Assembly (NCBI RefSeq): GCF_001428245.1
Contig: NZ_LMRV01000055.1
Location: forward strand, 124,001 to 188,000
Length of the DNA stretch: 64,000 nucleotides
Reading direction: 5' to 3'
Source: Paenibacillus sp. Soil522
GTDB taxonomy: Bacteria; Bacillota; Bacilli; Paenibacillales; Paenibacillaceae
Below the pieces are notes generated by a model. The model did no database searches and was not told where the DNA came from. It worked only from the letters and a program-made list of their open reading frames with translations. Of the stretch, positions 29,397 to 39,136 are shown one piece after another (the first letter of the stretch is position 1; every line of letters starts with the position of its first letter). Made by a program: the position numbers and the translations under genes.

Positions 29397-29454
29397 TGTG
29401 CATGTTTGTTTTTTAGGGTGATCGCAACGTCTTGAAGGAATGAAGATAAGCAAC

Positions 29455-29484
29455 TCGACAACTGTTCACATTATATGTTATACT
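29455..29484 (+). promoter_or_regulatory. Probable SigA promoter of rpsO
   Basis: TCGACA (29455-29460) and TATACT (29479-29484) are 18 bases apart in the gap between ribF and rpsO, giving a leader of about 120 bases. Confidence 0.6.
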
Positions 29485-29538
29485 ATACAACGTTGTGAGT
29501 AGACATACAGCTGTGTGTGTGCTGTTCATAACTTAACC

Positions 29539-29579
29539 TTAGCTTGGGTGTCCGATCTCACCGGCGGCAGCGAGGCTAA
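29539..29579 (+). promoter_or_regulatory. Structured rpsO leader, candidate S15 autoregulation site
   Basis: TTAGC (29539-29543) pairs with GCTAA (29575-29579) and encloses a GGGTG/CACC stem (29546-29550 with 29559-29562) plus a GC-rich arm, so a multi-branched RNA just ahead of the rpsO ribosome site is plausible. S15 is known to repress its own mRNA through junction structures in several bacteria; the assignment here is inference. Confidence 0.4.
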
Positions 29580-29609
29580 TGGCGATTATTTAGAAGGAGG
29601 TGAATTAGG

Positions 29610-29879
29610 ATGGCAATTACACAAGTACGTAAAAACGAACTGATTGAGACGCATAAGACACATGCAACGGACACGGGTTCTCCGGAAGTTCAAGTAGCTA
29701 TCCTGACTGAAAACATCGTTAACTTGACTCAACATTTGCGGGAGCACAAGAAAGATCATCATTCCCGCCGTGGTTTGCTCAAGATGGTAGGTCAGCGCCG
29801 TAAGCTGCTTGCATACCTCAAAAACAATGATGTTAGACGTTACAGCGCATTGATCGAAAAACTCGGCCTACGCCGTTAA
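29610..29879 (+). CDS. rpsO: 30S ribosomal protein S15
   Basis: Ribosomal protein uS15, 89 residues, a primary 16S rRNA binder in the central domain. The family pattern is evident: [20 protein letters not shown] followed by [16 protein letters not shown] and the end [15 protein letters not shown] 29610 follows AAGGAGGTGAATT. A strong hairpin terminator lies directly after it, before pnp. Confidence 0.98.
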   Translation: MAITQVRKNELIETHKTHATDTGSPEVQVAILTENIVNLTQHLREHKKDHHSRRGLLKMVGQRRKLLAYLKNNDVRRYSALIEKLGLRR

Positions 29880-29892
29880 AACATGCGTAATG

Positions 29893-29954
29893 AAAAGCAA
29901 CCTGGTTGTCCAGCCGTCCGGGAATACCGGATAAGCGGATTCGGGTTGCTTTTT
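29893..29954 (+). terminator. Branched terminator after rpsO
   Basis: AAAAGCAACC (29893-29902) pairs perfectly with GGTTGCTTTT (29944-29953); an inner TCCGG/CCGGA stem lies between. The shape suggests an intrinsic terminator or an RNA processing site between rpsO and pnp. Confidence 0.75.
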
Positions 29955-30031
29955 GTAATAGGGAGACACTCAGAAAAACCTGCCAATTTGCAGTAAAATA
30001 GACTAAACAAATAACCTTTAGGAGGGATAAA

Positions 30032-32131
30032 ATGGTACAACGAATTGAGATGATAGTAGGCGGAAGACCACTATCCATTGAAACAGGCCGACTTGCGAAG
30101 CAAGCGAATGCCTCTGTAACTGTGCAATATGGGGATACTGTCGTATTGTGTACTGTAACAGCTTCTGCAGGACCGAAAGATTTGGATTTCTTTCCATTAA
30201 CGGTAAACTACGAAGAACGTTTGTACGCAGTTGGTAAAATCCCTGGTGGATTCATTAAACGTGAAGGCCGTCCAAGCGAGAAGGCGATTTTGTCCAGCCG
30301 GCTTACGGACAGGCCTATTCGTCCGTTGTTCCCGGATGGCTTCCGAAATGACGTACAAGTCATGAACATCGTTATGAGCGTAGACCAGGACTGTCCGCCG
30401 GAAATTGCATCTATGATCGGTACATCTGCTGCATTATCGATTTCTGACGTTCCATTCGACGGTCCGATTGGCGGCGTAAGCGTTGGTCGTGTGAATGGTC
30501 AATTTGTCATAAACCCGACAGTTGAGCAGGAGCAGCAAACAGATCTTTTTGTTGTCGTAGCCGGCACAAAGGATGCCATTATGATGGTTGAAGCGGAAGC
30601 GAACGAGGTTACTGAAGAAGTTATGCTCGAAGCGATTATGTTCGGTCACGATGAAATCAAAAACATTGTTGCCAAAATCGAGGAATTGCAAGCGATTGCC
30701 GGCAAACCAAAAATGGAAGTTAAGCTACATACCGTGAATGCACAAGTAAGTGCTGAAGTTCGCGCTTTTGCTTCTGCCCAGCTGGTAGAAGCCATTAAAG
30801 TGGAAGAGAAGCATGCCCGCCAGGACGCAATTGACGCTGTTAACAACGCGGCGATTGCTCACTTTGAAGAGCAATATATCGATACGCCTGAGCTGATTTC
30901 CGATGTGAAGGAAGTCCTTTATGACATCGTGAAAGAAGAGGTTCGCCGGCTTATTTCACATGATAAGGTTCGTCCAGACGGTCGTTCGCTGGAAGAAATT
31001 CGTCCGATTGACTGTGACGTAGCTCTTCTGCCGCGCACACACGGATCGGGCTTGTTCACGCGTGGACAAACACAAGCGCTAAGCGTTTGTACGTTAGGCG
31101 CGATGGGTGACGTTCAGATTTTGGACGGCATATCTCCTGAGGAAACAAAACGTTTTATGCATCACTACAACTTCCCGCCATTCAGCGTAGGTGAGGCTCG
31201 TCCGCTTCGTCCGCCGGGACGCCGGGAAATTGGTCACGGAGCACTTGGTGAGCGCGCGCTTTCCAAAGTAATCCCATCGGAAGCGGAATTCCCTTATACG
31301 ATTCGTCTCGTTTCCGAAGTGCTGGAATCAAATGGTTCATCATCACAAGCAAGCATCTGCGCAAGCACGCTGGCTATGATGGATGCAGGCGTACCTATCA
31401 AAGCACCTGTAGCAGGTATCGCGATGGGTCTCATTAAAGACGGCGAACACTTCGCTATCCTCTCTGATATTCAAGGTATGGAGGATCATCTTGGCGATAT
31501 GGACTTCAAGGTTGCTGGTACAGCTGCAGGCGTAACGGCTATTCAAATGGATATCAAAATTGCAGGCATTAATCGTGCGATTTTGCAGCAAGCTCTTGAA
31601 CAAGCGCGTCAAGGACGTATTTTCATCCTGGGTAAAATGCTGGAAAGCCTGCCGACTACTCGGACAAGCTTATCGAAGTATGCGCCGAAAATTTTGACGC
31701 TTCGCATTAACCCGGACAAAATCCGTGATGTTATCGGCGCAGGCGGAAAAATCATCAACAAAATTATTGAAGAAACAGGCGTTAAAATCGATATCGAGCA
31801 AGACGGAATGGTATTCATTGCCTCCTCAAACGAGGAGATGAACCAGAAGGCAAAAGCGATTATCGAAGGTATTGTAAGAGAGGTTGTCGTTGGCGAAATT
31901 TACGTGGGTACAGTTAAGCGTGTAGAAAAATTCGGTGCATTTGTTGAGATTTTGCCGAATAAGGATGGACTTGTCCATATTTCGCAGCTGTCGACTGAAC
32001 GTGTTGCCAAAACGGAGGATGTCGTGAACATTGGCGACCAAATCAAAGTTAAAGTAACAGAGATCGACCAACAAGGCCGGATTAATTTGTCTGCCAAAGT
32101 TTTAATGACGCAAGAAGCATCTCCGCAATAA
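30032..32131 (+). CDS. pnp: Polyribonucleotide nucleotidyltransferase (PNPase)
   Basis: PNPase degrades RNA 3' to 5' with phosphate and takes part in mRNA turnover with RNase J and RNase Y, both also encoded here. The 699 residues show the first RNase PH domain, a helical linker and the second RNase PH domain. That second domain has [14 protein letters not shown] near 335, FPPFSVGE near 380 and [19 protein letters not shown] near 490. A KH domain ([17 protein letters not shown] near 560) and an S1 domain (about 618-690) complete it. ATG follows AGGAGGG. A T-rich hairpin terminator follows. Confidence 0.98.
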   Translation: MVQRIEMIVGGRPLSIETGRLAKQANASVTVQYGDTVVLCTVTASAGPKDLDFFPLTVNYEERLYAVGKIPGGFIKREGRPSEKAILSSRLTDRPIRPLFPDGFRNDVQVMNIVMSVDQDCPPEIASMIGTSAALSISDVPFDGPIGGVSVGRVNGQFVINPTVEQEQQTDLFVVVAGTKDAIMMVEAEANEVTEEVMLEAIMFGHDEIKNIVAKIEELQAIAGKPKMEVKLHTVNAQVSAEVRAFASAQLVEAIKVEEKHARQDAIDAVNNAAIAHFEEQYIDTPELISDVKEVLYDIVKEEVRRLISHDKVRPDGRSLEEIRPIDCDVALLPRTHGSGLFTRGQTQALSVCTLGAMGDVQILDGISPEETKRFMHHYNFPPFSVGEARPLRPPGRREIGHGALGERALSKVIPSEAEFPYTIRLVSEVLESNGSSSQASICASTLAMMDAGVPIKAPVAGIAMGLIKDGEHFAILSDIQGMEDHLGDMDFKVAGTAAGVTAIQMDIKIAGINRAILQQALEQARQGRIFILGKMLESLPTTRTSLSKYAPKILTLRINPDKIRDVIGAGGKIINKIIEETGVKIDIEQDGMVFIASSNEEMNQKAKAIIEGIVREVVVGEIYVGTVKRVEKFGAFVEILPNKDGLVHISQLSTERVAKTEDVVNIGDQIKVKVTEIDQQGRINLSAKVLMTQEASPQ

Positions 32132-32170
32132 GAGTACATCTCTAAGGCCGAAAATAGCAGCACAAGAAAG

Positions 32171-32208
32171 AAAAGAGCCAGATTTGATCTGTCTCTTTTT
32201 GTTTTTTT
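32171..32208 (+). terminator. Intrinsic terminator of pnp
   Basis: AAAGAG plus CAGAT pair with ATCTG plus CTCTTT (one mismatch), loop TTG, followed by long T runs to 32208. Confidence 0.8.
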
Positions 32209-32245
32209 ATATAGAACCGAATTGCCGTTACTCGTTTACGCTTGC

Positions 32246-32273
32246 ATAATCTCGTCCCATATTTCATACAAAT
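32246..32273 (+). promoter_or_regulatory. Possible SigE-type sporulation promoter of ylxY
   Basis: ATA at 32246-32248 and CATACAAAT at 32265-32273 are 16 bases apart, close to the SigE pattern (ATA, 16-18 bases, CATACANT). It precedes a gene of a sporulation-associated family. AT-rich chance matches are common, so confidence is low. Confidence 0.35.
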
Positions 32274-32324
32274 GGATTAACATGCTTCTTTAAGGTCAAG
32301 CTTAGGAAGAGTGCGAGGTCGTTA

Positions 32325-33338
32325 ATGGGAGTGGGAGTTATGATGGTAAGAAAAGCTGCTGCAATTGCAGCAAGCATGCTCATGCTGCTTGTTTTCGTGA
32401 GCATTAATGATGATGTATCGCAATTTCTTGCCTCATTGAAATATGGCAATGCTAAACCGGCTTTAGCGGTGCTTACTGCTTCCCAGACGGAGCGTCAAAG
32501 GCTGCTGTCCATCATCTCCGCGGAAGCGGATAAGCGAAAAATTGATCCTGTTAATGCGCGGATTGACCGCGTATGGAAAGCGATACCTGGTTATAATGGG
32601 ATAGAAGTGGATGTAGAGAAAACGCTCGAAGCAGCATTGCTTGCGCCTCCCGCGAATACGATTCAATATGTCTTTAAAGAAGTTGAGCCGAAAATCAAGC
32701 TTAACGATCTTGGCCCTTATCCCATCTACCGCGGAAATCCGAACAAGAAGATGATTTCCCTCATGATTAATGTAGCTTGGGGTAATGAATACATAGATTC
32801 TATTTTAAAAACACTGAAACGGGAAAATGTGAAAGCAACCTTTTTCCTTGATGGCAGCTGGTTGAACAAGAACGCGGATATCGCCAAACGAATACAAGGC
32901 GAAGGACATGAGATGTCTAATCATGCATATACTCATCCTGATATGAGAGCTTTAAGCAGGCAGGCGCAATCTAATCAAATTTCCAAAACCGAGGCGTTAT
33001 TGAAATCCACATTGAACGTAAATAACAAATGGTTTGCTCCTCCGTCAGGCTCGTTTAATCAAGCTACCGTTCAAATTGCCGAGGAGCAGGGATTAAAAAC
33101 GGTGCTGTGGACAATCGACACGGTTGATTGGCAGAAACCTCCGGCTGATTCAATTATACGCAAAATATCGATGAAGCTGGAGCCGGGCGCATTAATATTG
33201 ATGCATCCCACATCATCGACGCGTGATGCGCTTGCAGGCATAATCGCTACGGCTAAAACAAATGGCTATGCGCTTGGGACGGTCAGCGAGACGCTTTCAT
33301 CCAAGCGCATACCTGCTGCTGTTGAGGGGGCCGACTGA
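32325..33338 (+). CDS. ylxY: Sporulation-associated polysaccharide deacetylase family protein YlxY
   Basis: A 337-residue protein with an N-terminal signal/anchor (about residues 7-26), a helical segment and a NodB-like deacetylase domain (about 138-325). The usual first motif with paired Asp residues is replaced by NVAWGNE near residue 149, as I recall for the YlxY family. The second motif NHAYTHPDM (His-xxx-His) and later RPS/GTV-like segments remain, so catalysis is doubtful or altered. It directly follows pnp, the same order as in Bacillus. Start ATG 32325 has GAGG; ATG 32340 or 32343 behind GGGAG are alternatives. Confidence 0.88.
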   Translation: MGVGVMMVRKAAAIAASMLMLLVFVSINDDVSQFLASLKYGNAKPALAVLTASQTERQRLLSIISAEADKRKIDPVNARIDRVWKAIPGYNGIEVDVEKTLEAALLAPPANTIQYVFKEVEPKIKLNDLGPYPIYRGNPNKKMISLMINVAWGNEYIDSILKTLKRENVKATFFLDGSWLNKNADIAKRIQGEGHEMSNHAYTHPDMRALSRQAQSNQISKTEALLKSTLNVNNKWFAPPSGSFNQATVQIAEEQGLKTVLWTIDTVDWQKPPADSIIRKISMKLEPGALILMHPTSSTRDALAGIIATAKTNGYALGTVSETLSSKRIPAAVEGAD

Positions 33339-33448
33339 TTCTGCTATAGTAAAAACATTCATGTCTACAAACACATGCTTACGATGTCAGTTTTGTTCGG
33401 CAAACTTATAATGAAGGATTGCCGCGCAAAACAATAGGAGGACTACTG

Positions 33449-34717
33449 GTGAAAAAATACACGCTTAGCAATGGATTACGCATTGTCGTCGAATACATTC
33501 CGACCGTAAGATCGGTTTCTTTTGGAATCTGGGTCAAAACGGGCTCACGCAATGAGACGCCTGAAAACAACGGAATCTCACATTTTATTGAACACATGCT
33601 GTTCAAAGGCACAGAGAACCGTACGTCGAAGGACATCGCCGACTTATTTGACGGCATTGGCGGTAATGTCAATGCGTTTACTTCTAAGGAATATACCTGT
33701 TATTTTGCAAAAGTGCTTGATGAGCATTTGCCGCTCGCTGTGGACGCGCTTTCAGACATGTTCTTCCATTCTAAGCTTGATCCCGAGGAGCTGGCGAAGG
33801 AAAAGAATGTCATTCTCGAGGAAATCTCCATGTACGAGGATACCCCCGATGATAAGGTGCATGACGAAGCATCGCGTGCTGCATTTGGAGACCATCCGTT
33901 AGCTTATTCGATTTTGGGGATTAAGGATCGTTTATCGGCCATGGATTCGAATACGCTTCTCGGGTATATGAAAGATGCGTACACGCTTGAGAATACGGTC
34001 ATCAGTGTTGCAGGCAACGTGGAAGAGCAAGGCTTGCTCGCATTATTGGAGAAGCATTTTAGAGGCTTTACGAACAGCAAGCCGTCATCCTCGATCGTTA
34101 GTCCGCCGACTTTCCACGGTGATTACTTATTTTACAAGAAGAAAACCGAACAAAATCATTTATGTATATCATTTCCAGGCTGCTCAATTACTGATTCTCA
34201 CTTGTATGCCATGATTCTGCTGAACAACGCGCTTGGCGGCGGAATGAGCTCACGGTTGTTCCAAGAAATTAGAGAGAAGCGCGGACTTGCTTATTCCGTC
34301 TATTCCTACCACACGTCCTATGCAGATACGGGCTTGTTTACTCTATATGCGGGAACGGCACCTAAGCAAACCAAGGAGGTGCTCGACTTGACGATGGAGC
34401 AGCTAAACGAGCTGTCTGTTAAAGGTCTAGGCGAGGATGAATTGCACCGTGGCAAGGAGCAGCTGAAAGGAAGCTTGATTTTGAGCTTAGAGAGCACAAG
34501 TAGCAGAATGAACCGTTTAGGCAAAAACGAGCTGATGCTCGGTCAACACTACACGTTAGACGAGCTGCTGAAGCGGATCGATTCGGTGCAGATGGCGGAT
34601 GTCGTTGAAGTGACGAAGAGAATGTTATCCGTACCTTTTTCGGTCGCAATGGTAGGCTCTAATGATAAAGCAGCAGCGCAGCTTGGGAGGAATCAATTTG
34701 TATCAAGTTCTGTTTAA
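33449..34717 (+). CDS. mlpA: M16 family zinc peptidase MlpA
   Basis: A 422-residue pitrilysin-family (M16B) peptidase. The inverted zinc motif is intact: HFIEH at residues 45-49, with the downstream glutamate region [12 protein letters not shown] near 125. The C-terminal half has the [16 protein letters not shown](KRGLAY) signature near 265. GTG 33449 with AGGAGG eight bases upstream is the start; the frame upstream has no site. MlpA of Bacillus is located in the same pnp-ylxY-mlpA order and has been linked to extracellular protease regulation. The 3' end overlaps dut by 20 bases in another frame. Confidence 0.93.
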   Translation: MKKYTLSNGLRIVVEYIPTVRSVSFGIWVKTGSRNETPENNGISHFIEHMLFKGTENRTSKDIADLFDGIGGNVNAFTSKEYTCYFAKVLDEHLPLAVDALSDMFFHSKLDPEELAKEKNVILEEISMYEDTPDDKVHDEASRAAFGDHPLAYSILGIKDRLSAMDSNTLLGYMKDAYTLENTVISVAGNVEEQGLLALLEKHFRGFTNSKPSSSIVSPPTFHGDYLFYKKKTEQNHLCISFPGCSITDSHLYAMILLNNALGGGMSSRLFQEIREKRGLAYSVYSYHTSYADTGLFTLYAGTAPKQTKEVLDLTMEQLNELSVKGLGEDELHRGKEQLKGSLILSLESTSSRMNRLGKNELMLGQHYTLDELLKRIDSVQMADVVEVTKRMLSVPFSVAMVGSNDKAAAQLGRNQFVSSSV

Positions 34718-35141
34718 ACGACTAGAAGGCAATGAAGATATCACGATTCCGCGAAAAATGTCCGAATGGGCTGCGGGCTTTGACCTGCAGGCTGCTGTAG
34801 GTGACCCTGTCGTGCTTGCGCCAGGGGAGCGCAAGCTTATTCCTACCGGCTTTGCAATGGCTATGCCCGGCGAGCTGGAAGCGCAAATCAGACCGCGCAG
34901 CGGACTCGCATACAAGCATGGCATTACTTGCTTGAATTCACCAGGAACGATCGATGCGGACTACCGGGGCGAGGTAAAGGTGCTTCTTATCAATTTGGGC
35001 CAGCAGCCATTTACGATTACGCGCGGAGAGCGGATCGCGCAAATGGTTTTCCAGCAGGTGCCTGCGGTTATCATTGCGGAAACAGAAGAATTGCCTGATA
35101 CTGTACGAGGCGCGGGCGGTTTTGGACATACGGGCGTATAG
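34698..35141 (+). CDS. dut: dUTP diphosphatase
   Basis: Trimeric dUTPase that removes dUTP and supplies dUMP for thymidylate. The 147-residue protein carries motif I (AGFDLQA), motif II RPRSGLA near residue 67, motif [13 protein letters not shown] near 85, motif IV ERIAQMV near 112 and the C-terminal motif [10 protein letters not shown]. The start is TTG 34698 behind GGGAGG (seven bases), inside the end of mlpA, so translation is coupled. A strong bidirectional terminator follows. Confidence 0.95.
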   Translation: MYQVLFKRLEGNEDITIPRKMSEWAAGFDLQAAVGDPVVLAPGERKLIPTGFAMAMPGELEAQIRPRSGLAYKHGITCLNSPGTIDADYRGEVKVLLINLGQQPFTITRGERIAQMVFQQVPAVIIAETEELPDTVRGAGGFGHTGV

Positions 35142-35172
35142 GCCTGCATTGAATAAACATATAACTTTTTTT

Positions 35173-35208
35173 AAAAAAAGATCAGGTCATTTGCCTGATC
35201 TTTTTTTT
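35173..35208. terminator. Strong bidirectional terminator after dut
   Basis: AAAAAAAGATCAGG (35173-35186) is perfectly complementary to 35194-35207 with a seven-base loop, giving an A-run/T-run hairpin that ends the ylxY-mlpA-dut unit. Confidence 0.92.
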
Positions 35209-35214
35209 ATTTTT

Positions 35215-35243
35215 CACCCCGCTCTGGGCGCAAGCATAAGATG
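35215..35243 (+). promoter_or_regulatory. Possible SigK-type promoter of dpaAB
   Basis: CACC at 35215-35218 and CATAAGATG at 35235-35243 are 16 bases apart, close to the late mother-cell pattern (AC, about 16 bases, CATANNNTA; last base differs). Dipicolinate synthase genes of Bacillus are SigK-controlled, so position and biology agree. Confidence 0.4.
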
Positions 35244-35278
35244 ATCTAGATCTAGTAGCAAGAAAGGAGTGAAGCTTA

Positions 35279-36178
35279 ATGCTAACAGGCGTTCAAGTGC
35301 TGCTGCTTGGCGGTGATGCAAGACAGCTCGAGGTCATACGCAAGCTGACAGAGCTTGATGCTGCCGTCACCGTCTCAGGCTTTGACGGCTTACATTCGTC
35401 GCTGGACGGAGCCGTTCAAGCAGAGTTCGAAGAACAGCTGTTCGAAGGCGTCGACGCGCTTCTGCTGCCCGCGGTAGGCACAGATGACCAAGGCTTGATT
35501 CATGCTGTTTTCAGCGATCGTCAAATGCAGCTGACTGATAGCCATTTTGCAAAGCTGCCTAAGCACTGCACGGTGTATACGGGAATGGCCAAACCATATT
35601 TACGCCAGCTGTGCGAGCAGCACAATTTATCATTAATTGAGCTGTTTGACCGTGATGATGTCGCGATATACAATTCCATACCGACTGCGGAAGGCGCATT
35701 GATGATGGCGATTCAGAATACCGATATTACCATTCACGGTGCATCATCCATGGTACTCGGATTTGGCAGAACCGGATTTACGATGGCTCGCACACTTCAA
35801 GGTTTAGGATCGAAGGTGAAGGTTGGCGTACGTCGATCGGAGCAGTTTGCAAGAGCTTCGGAAATGGGCTTTGAGCCTTTCTACATCAGTGGTTTGTTGC
35901 AGCATGTAAGCAATATTGACTTGCTTTTTAATACAATTCCGACTATGATAGTCACAGCGCAAATTATCGCAAATTTACCTTCGCGGGCCGTAATAATCGA
36001 CCTTGCATCGAAGCCTGGCGGCACTGATTTCCGCTTTGCGGAGAAGCGGGGAATTAAAGCGATGCTCGCACCCGGACTACCCGGTATCGTCGCACCCAAA
36101 ACAGCTGGACGTATCATGGCGGATTGCTTATCACAGTTGATTTTGGAAGATACGATTAAGCGGGGGAATGGGATATGA
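35279..36178 (+). CDS. dpaA: Dipicolinate synthase subunit A
   Basis: DpaA (SpoVFA) and DpaB oxidise dihydrodipicolinate to dipicolinic acid in the mother cell; the acid is loaded into the spore core with calcium. The 299-residue product has two Rossmann-like parts: an N-terminal LLGGDARQLEVIRKL and a NAD(P)-binding LGFGRTGFTMARTLQ near residue 160, followed by IDLASKPGG near 238. ATG 35279 has AAAGGAGTG upstream. The stop overlaps the dpaB start by four bases. It directly follows the dut terminator and precedes asd-dapG-dapA, which supply its substrate. Confidence 0.95.
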   Translation: MLTGVQVLLLGGDARQLEVIRKLTELDAAVTVSGFDGLHSSLDGAVQAEFEEQLFEGVDALLLPAVGTDDQGLIHAVFSDRQMQLTDSHFAKLPKHCTVYTGMAKPYLRQLCEQHNLSLIELFDRDDVAIYNSIPTAEGALMMAIQNTDITIHGASSMVLGFGRTGFTMARTLQGLGSKVKVGVRRSEQFARASEMGFEPFYISGLLQHVSNIDLLFNTIPTMIVTAQIIANLPSRAVIIDLASKPGGTDFRFAEKRGIKAMLAPGLPGIVAPKTAGRIMADCLSQLILEDTIKRGNGI

Positions 36179-36762
36179 ACTGGTCTGGAATAACAGTGGG
36201 TTATGCTTTGTCTGGCTCGCACTGTACATTTGCTGAGGTTATGCCTGAGATTAAACGGTTCGTCGATGCAGGCGCGAATGTGGTGCCGATCGTATCGAAT
36301 ACGCTTATGACCACGGACACGAGATTCGGAAAGTCCGAGGATTGGCAGGCGCAGCTTAAAGCAATTACTGGAAATGAACTGATATCTACGATCGTGCAGG
36401 CGGAGCCGCTTGGTCCTTCTAAGCTGCTGGACGTTCTCGTTATCGCGCCTTGCACAGGCAACACGACGAGCAGACTAGCAAATGCGATAACAGACAGCGC
36501 TGTGCTCATGGCTGCCAAGGCGCAAATGCGCAATGGACGTCCGATTGTGCTTGCCATTTCAACAAATGATGGACTCGGTTTAAATGCCGCTAACATAGCG
36601 AAGCTGCTAGTGGCTAAACATATTTATTTCGTACCGTTCGGCCAAGATAACCCTGTGCAGAAGCCTAATTCACTTGTTGCCAGAATGGATTTGGTCTTGG
36701 AAGCATGCGAAGCCGCCCTTGCGGGAAAACAGCTGCAGCCTCTGCTTGTCGAACGGCACTAA
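36175..36762 (+). CDS. dpaB: Dipicolinate synthase subunit B (flavoprotein-like)
   Basis: The partner subunit (SpoVFB) of dipicolinate synthase, 195 residues, of the flavoprotein/HFCD fold. The N-terminal GYALSGSHCTF, the TNDGLGLN stretch near residue 123 and NTTSRLANA near 97 are characteristic. ATG 36175 overlaps the dpaA stop. The next gene, asd, follows after 31 bases, so spore solute synthesis and the aspartate pathway may be read through together. Confidence 0.95.
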   Translation: MNWSGITVGYALSGSHCTFAEVMPEIKRFVDAGANVVPIVSNTLMTTDTRFGKSEDWQAQLKAITGNELISTIVQAEPLGPSKLLDVLVIAPCTGNTTSRLANAITDSAVLMAAKAQMRNGRPIVLAISTNDGLGLNAANIAKLLVAKHIYFVPFGQDNPVQKPNSLVARMDLVLEACEAALAGKQLQPLLVERH

Positions 36763-36793
36763 TGACACATGTATAGAGGGGAGACGACAACAA

Positions 36794-37828
36794 ATGTCGA
36801 ATCAGAAATTGTTTAATGTTGCTGTAGTAGGAGCAACAGGCGCAGTAGGGGAACAAATAATAAAATTACTAGAGTCAAGAAACTTCCCGATTCAGAACCT
36901 TAAGCTATTATCGTCTGCTCGTTCAGCAGGCACCAAGATTAATTTCAAAGGTCAAGAGCTGACGGTAGAAGAAGCAACGCCGGATAGCTTCAAAGGTATT
37001 GAAATTGCTTTGTTCAGCGCTGGCGGCGACGTTACTAAAGCGTTGGCTCCGCATGCGGTAGAGCATGGTGCAGTATGTATCGATAACACGAATGCATACC
37101 GTATGGATGAGAACACTCCGCTTGTCGTTCCTGAGGTGAATATCGAGAAGGTTAGCGAGCATAATGGCATTATCGCAAACCCGAATTGTTCGACAATCCA
37201 AATGGTAGCTGCGCTTAAGCCGCTTCAAGACCGCTATGGCATTTCCCGTATCATCGTTTCCACTTATCAAGCCGTTTCAGGTGCCGGAAGCCGTGCAATT
37301 GACGAAATGCTGCGTCAAACGCAGGCTGCACTCAATGGCGAAGCTGTAAACCCGGATATTTTGCCGGTAGGAGCTTTGCCGGTTAAGCATCAAATCGCAT
37401 TCAATGCGGTTCCGCAAATCGATAAATTTCAAGAGAATGGCTACACGCTCGAAGAAATGAAAATGGTTCGCGAAACGAAAAAAATTATGGGTGACGAATC
37501 CATCCAGGTTACGGCCACATGCGTGCGTATTCCTGTCGTTTACGGTCACTCGGAATCCTTATATGTTGAACTCAAAAACGACTACGATTTAGAAGAGGTT
37601 AAACAGCTGCTAGCAGATGCACCGGGCATTACGCTCGTTGACGATCCTGCTAACCAGCAGTACCCTCTTGCGACTGACGCTGCCGGTAAGCCGGATGTAT
37701 TTGTTGGTCGCTTGAGACGCGATCTAGGGTCTGACCGCGGACTTAATATGTGGATCGTATCCGATAACCTGCTCAAAGGCGCAGCATGGAATGCTGTTCA
37801 AATCGCTGAACATATCGCAAAGGGTTAA
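36794..37828 (+). CDS. asd: Aspartate-semialdehyde dehydrogenase
   Basis: Asd reduces aspartyl phosphate to aspartate semialdehyde, the branch point to lysine/diaminopimelate, threonine and methionine. The 344-residue enzyme begins with the NADP-binding motif VVGATGAVGEQ. It carries the catalytic cysteine in NPNCSTIQM near residue 131, and substrate residues in the segment QAVSGAG near 157. ATG 36794 follows GGGGAGA; a longer in-frame start inside dpaB lacks a site. With dapG and dapA it forms a dipicolinate/peptidoglycan supply unit. Confidence 0.97.
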   Translation: MSNQKLFNVAVVGATGAVGEQIIKLLESRNFPIQNLKLLSSARSAGTKINFKGQELTVEEATPDSFKGIEIALFSAGGDVTKALAPHAVEHGAVCIDNTNAYRMDENTPLVVPEVNIEKVSEHNGIIANPNCSTIQMVAALKPLQDRYGISRIIVSTYQAVSGAGSRAIDEMLRQTQAALNGEAVNPDILPVGALPVKHQIAFNAVPQIDKFQENGYTLEEMKMVRETKKIMGDESIQVTATCVRIPVVYGHSESLYVELKNDYDLEEVKQLLADAPGITLVDDPANQQYPLATDAAGKPDVFVGRLRRDLGSDRGLNMWIVSDNLLKGAAWNAVQIAEHIAKG

Positions 37829-37894
37829 TTTATTAAGTACTGGGTAATACGCTAGGCTGCTTCTTCTCGGGATCGATTACGGAGGATAATCATT

Positions 37895-39109
37895 ATGCGC
37901 ATCCTGATCCAAAAATTCGGGGGCACCTCATTATCTACCGATCATGCCAGAGAACACGTTATCCATCACATTAGTAGAGAACGCAGTAACGGCTTGGCTG
38001 TTGTCGTTGTTGTATCGGCCATGGGCCGCAAGGGTGATCCTTATGCAACGGATACTTTGCTGCAGCTCATTCGTAATAATGGCGACAAGCTTCCGATGCG
38101 GGAGCGGGATATGCTGCTAGGCTGCGGGGAAATTATTTCCGCAGCCGCTTTATGCAGTTTACTCATCGCAAGCGGCATTCCATCCGTCGTTTTAACCGGC
38201 GGACAGGCGGGCATAATTACTGACGAACAGTATGGGCAAGCCCGAATTAAACAAATTCATCCGGATAAGGTATTAGGTCATTTAGGGGCAGGAAAGGTCG
38301 TTATTGTAACCGGCTTTCAAGGCAGCACGGCACAAGGCGACACGACTACGCTCGGACGCGGTGGCAGTGATACATCTGCAACTGCGCTCGGTGCAGCGCT
38401 GCGAGCCGAAATGGTCGACATCTATACAGACGTAAACGGAATCTTGACAGCAGATCCTCGCATAGTTGAAGAGGCAAAGCCATTGTCTGTCGTAAGCTAT
38501 GCTGAAATATGTAACATGGCAAGGCAAGGCGCGAAGGTTATTCATCCGCGTGCCGTAGAGATTGCCCAGCAGGCACGCATACCGCTGCGGGTACGATCTA
38601 CCTTTTCGAACGAGACGGGTACGCTTGTAACCGACTCAGCCGAGCTAAAAGCAGAACTCAATGTTAAGGATCGGCATGTCACGGGAATTGCGCATGTATC
38701 CGGAATTACACAAATAACGGTTAAGGCTATCGAAGGCCGCAATGATGTGCAGCTGCAGGTGTTTCAATCGATGGCAAAACATCATATTAGTGTTGACTTT
38801 ATAAATGTAACGCCTAGCGGTGCAATTTATACGGTATATGACCATGATGCTGAACGTGCAGTTAATGTGTTGAAGGATGGCGGTTTCGCGCCTTCAGCAA
38901 TAAATGGCTGTGCAAAGGTATCCGTAATTGGCGGCGGAATGAATGGAGAGCCTGGCGTTATGGCGCGCATCGTGGAAGCGCTGACGGAACAGGGGATTTC
39001 CATCATGCAATCAGCTGATTCTAATACAACGATTTGGGTGCTCGTTCGTGAAGCGGATATGGCAGAGGCATTACGTTCTCTCCACGCGAAGTTCGAGCTT
39101 CATCGATAG
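37895..39109 (+). CDS. dapG: Aspartate kinase I (diaminopimelate-type)
   Basis: Aspartokinase catalysing the first step of the aspartate pathway. The 404-residue product has the kinase signature KFGGTSLS at residues 7-14, GRGGSDTSATALGAAL near 153, and two ACT domains at the C-terminus (about 265-400). Position between asd and dapA matches Bacillus dapG, whose enzyme is inhibited by meso-diaminopimelate; that regulation is assumed from the family. The internal-start beta subunit known for LysC-type enzymes is not evident. The ATG has ACGGAGGA upstream. Confidence 0.94.
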   Translation: MRILIQKFGGTSLSTDHAREHVIHHISRERSNGLAVVVVVSAMGRKGDPYATDTLLQLIRNNGDKLPMRERDMLLGCGEIISAAALCSLLIASGIPSVVLTGGQAGIITDEQYGQARIKQIHPDKVLGHLGAGKVVIVTGFQGSTAQGDTTTLGRGGSDTSATALGAALRAEMVDIYTDVNGILTADPRIVEEAKPLSVVSYAEICNMARQGAKVIHPRAVEIAQQARIPLRVRSTFSNETGTLVTDSAELKAELNVKDRHVTGIAHVSGITQITVKAIEGRNDVQLQVFQSMAKHHISVDFINVTPSGAIYTVYDHDAERAVNVLKDGGFAPSAINGCAKVSVIGGGMNGEPGVMARIVEALTEQGISIMQSADSNTTIWVLVREADMAEALRSLHAKFELHR

Positions 39110-39136
39110 AGAGCAATACTTTTGGGAGGAATTCAG

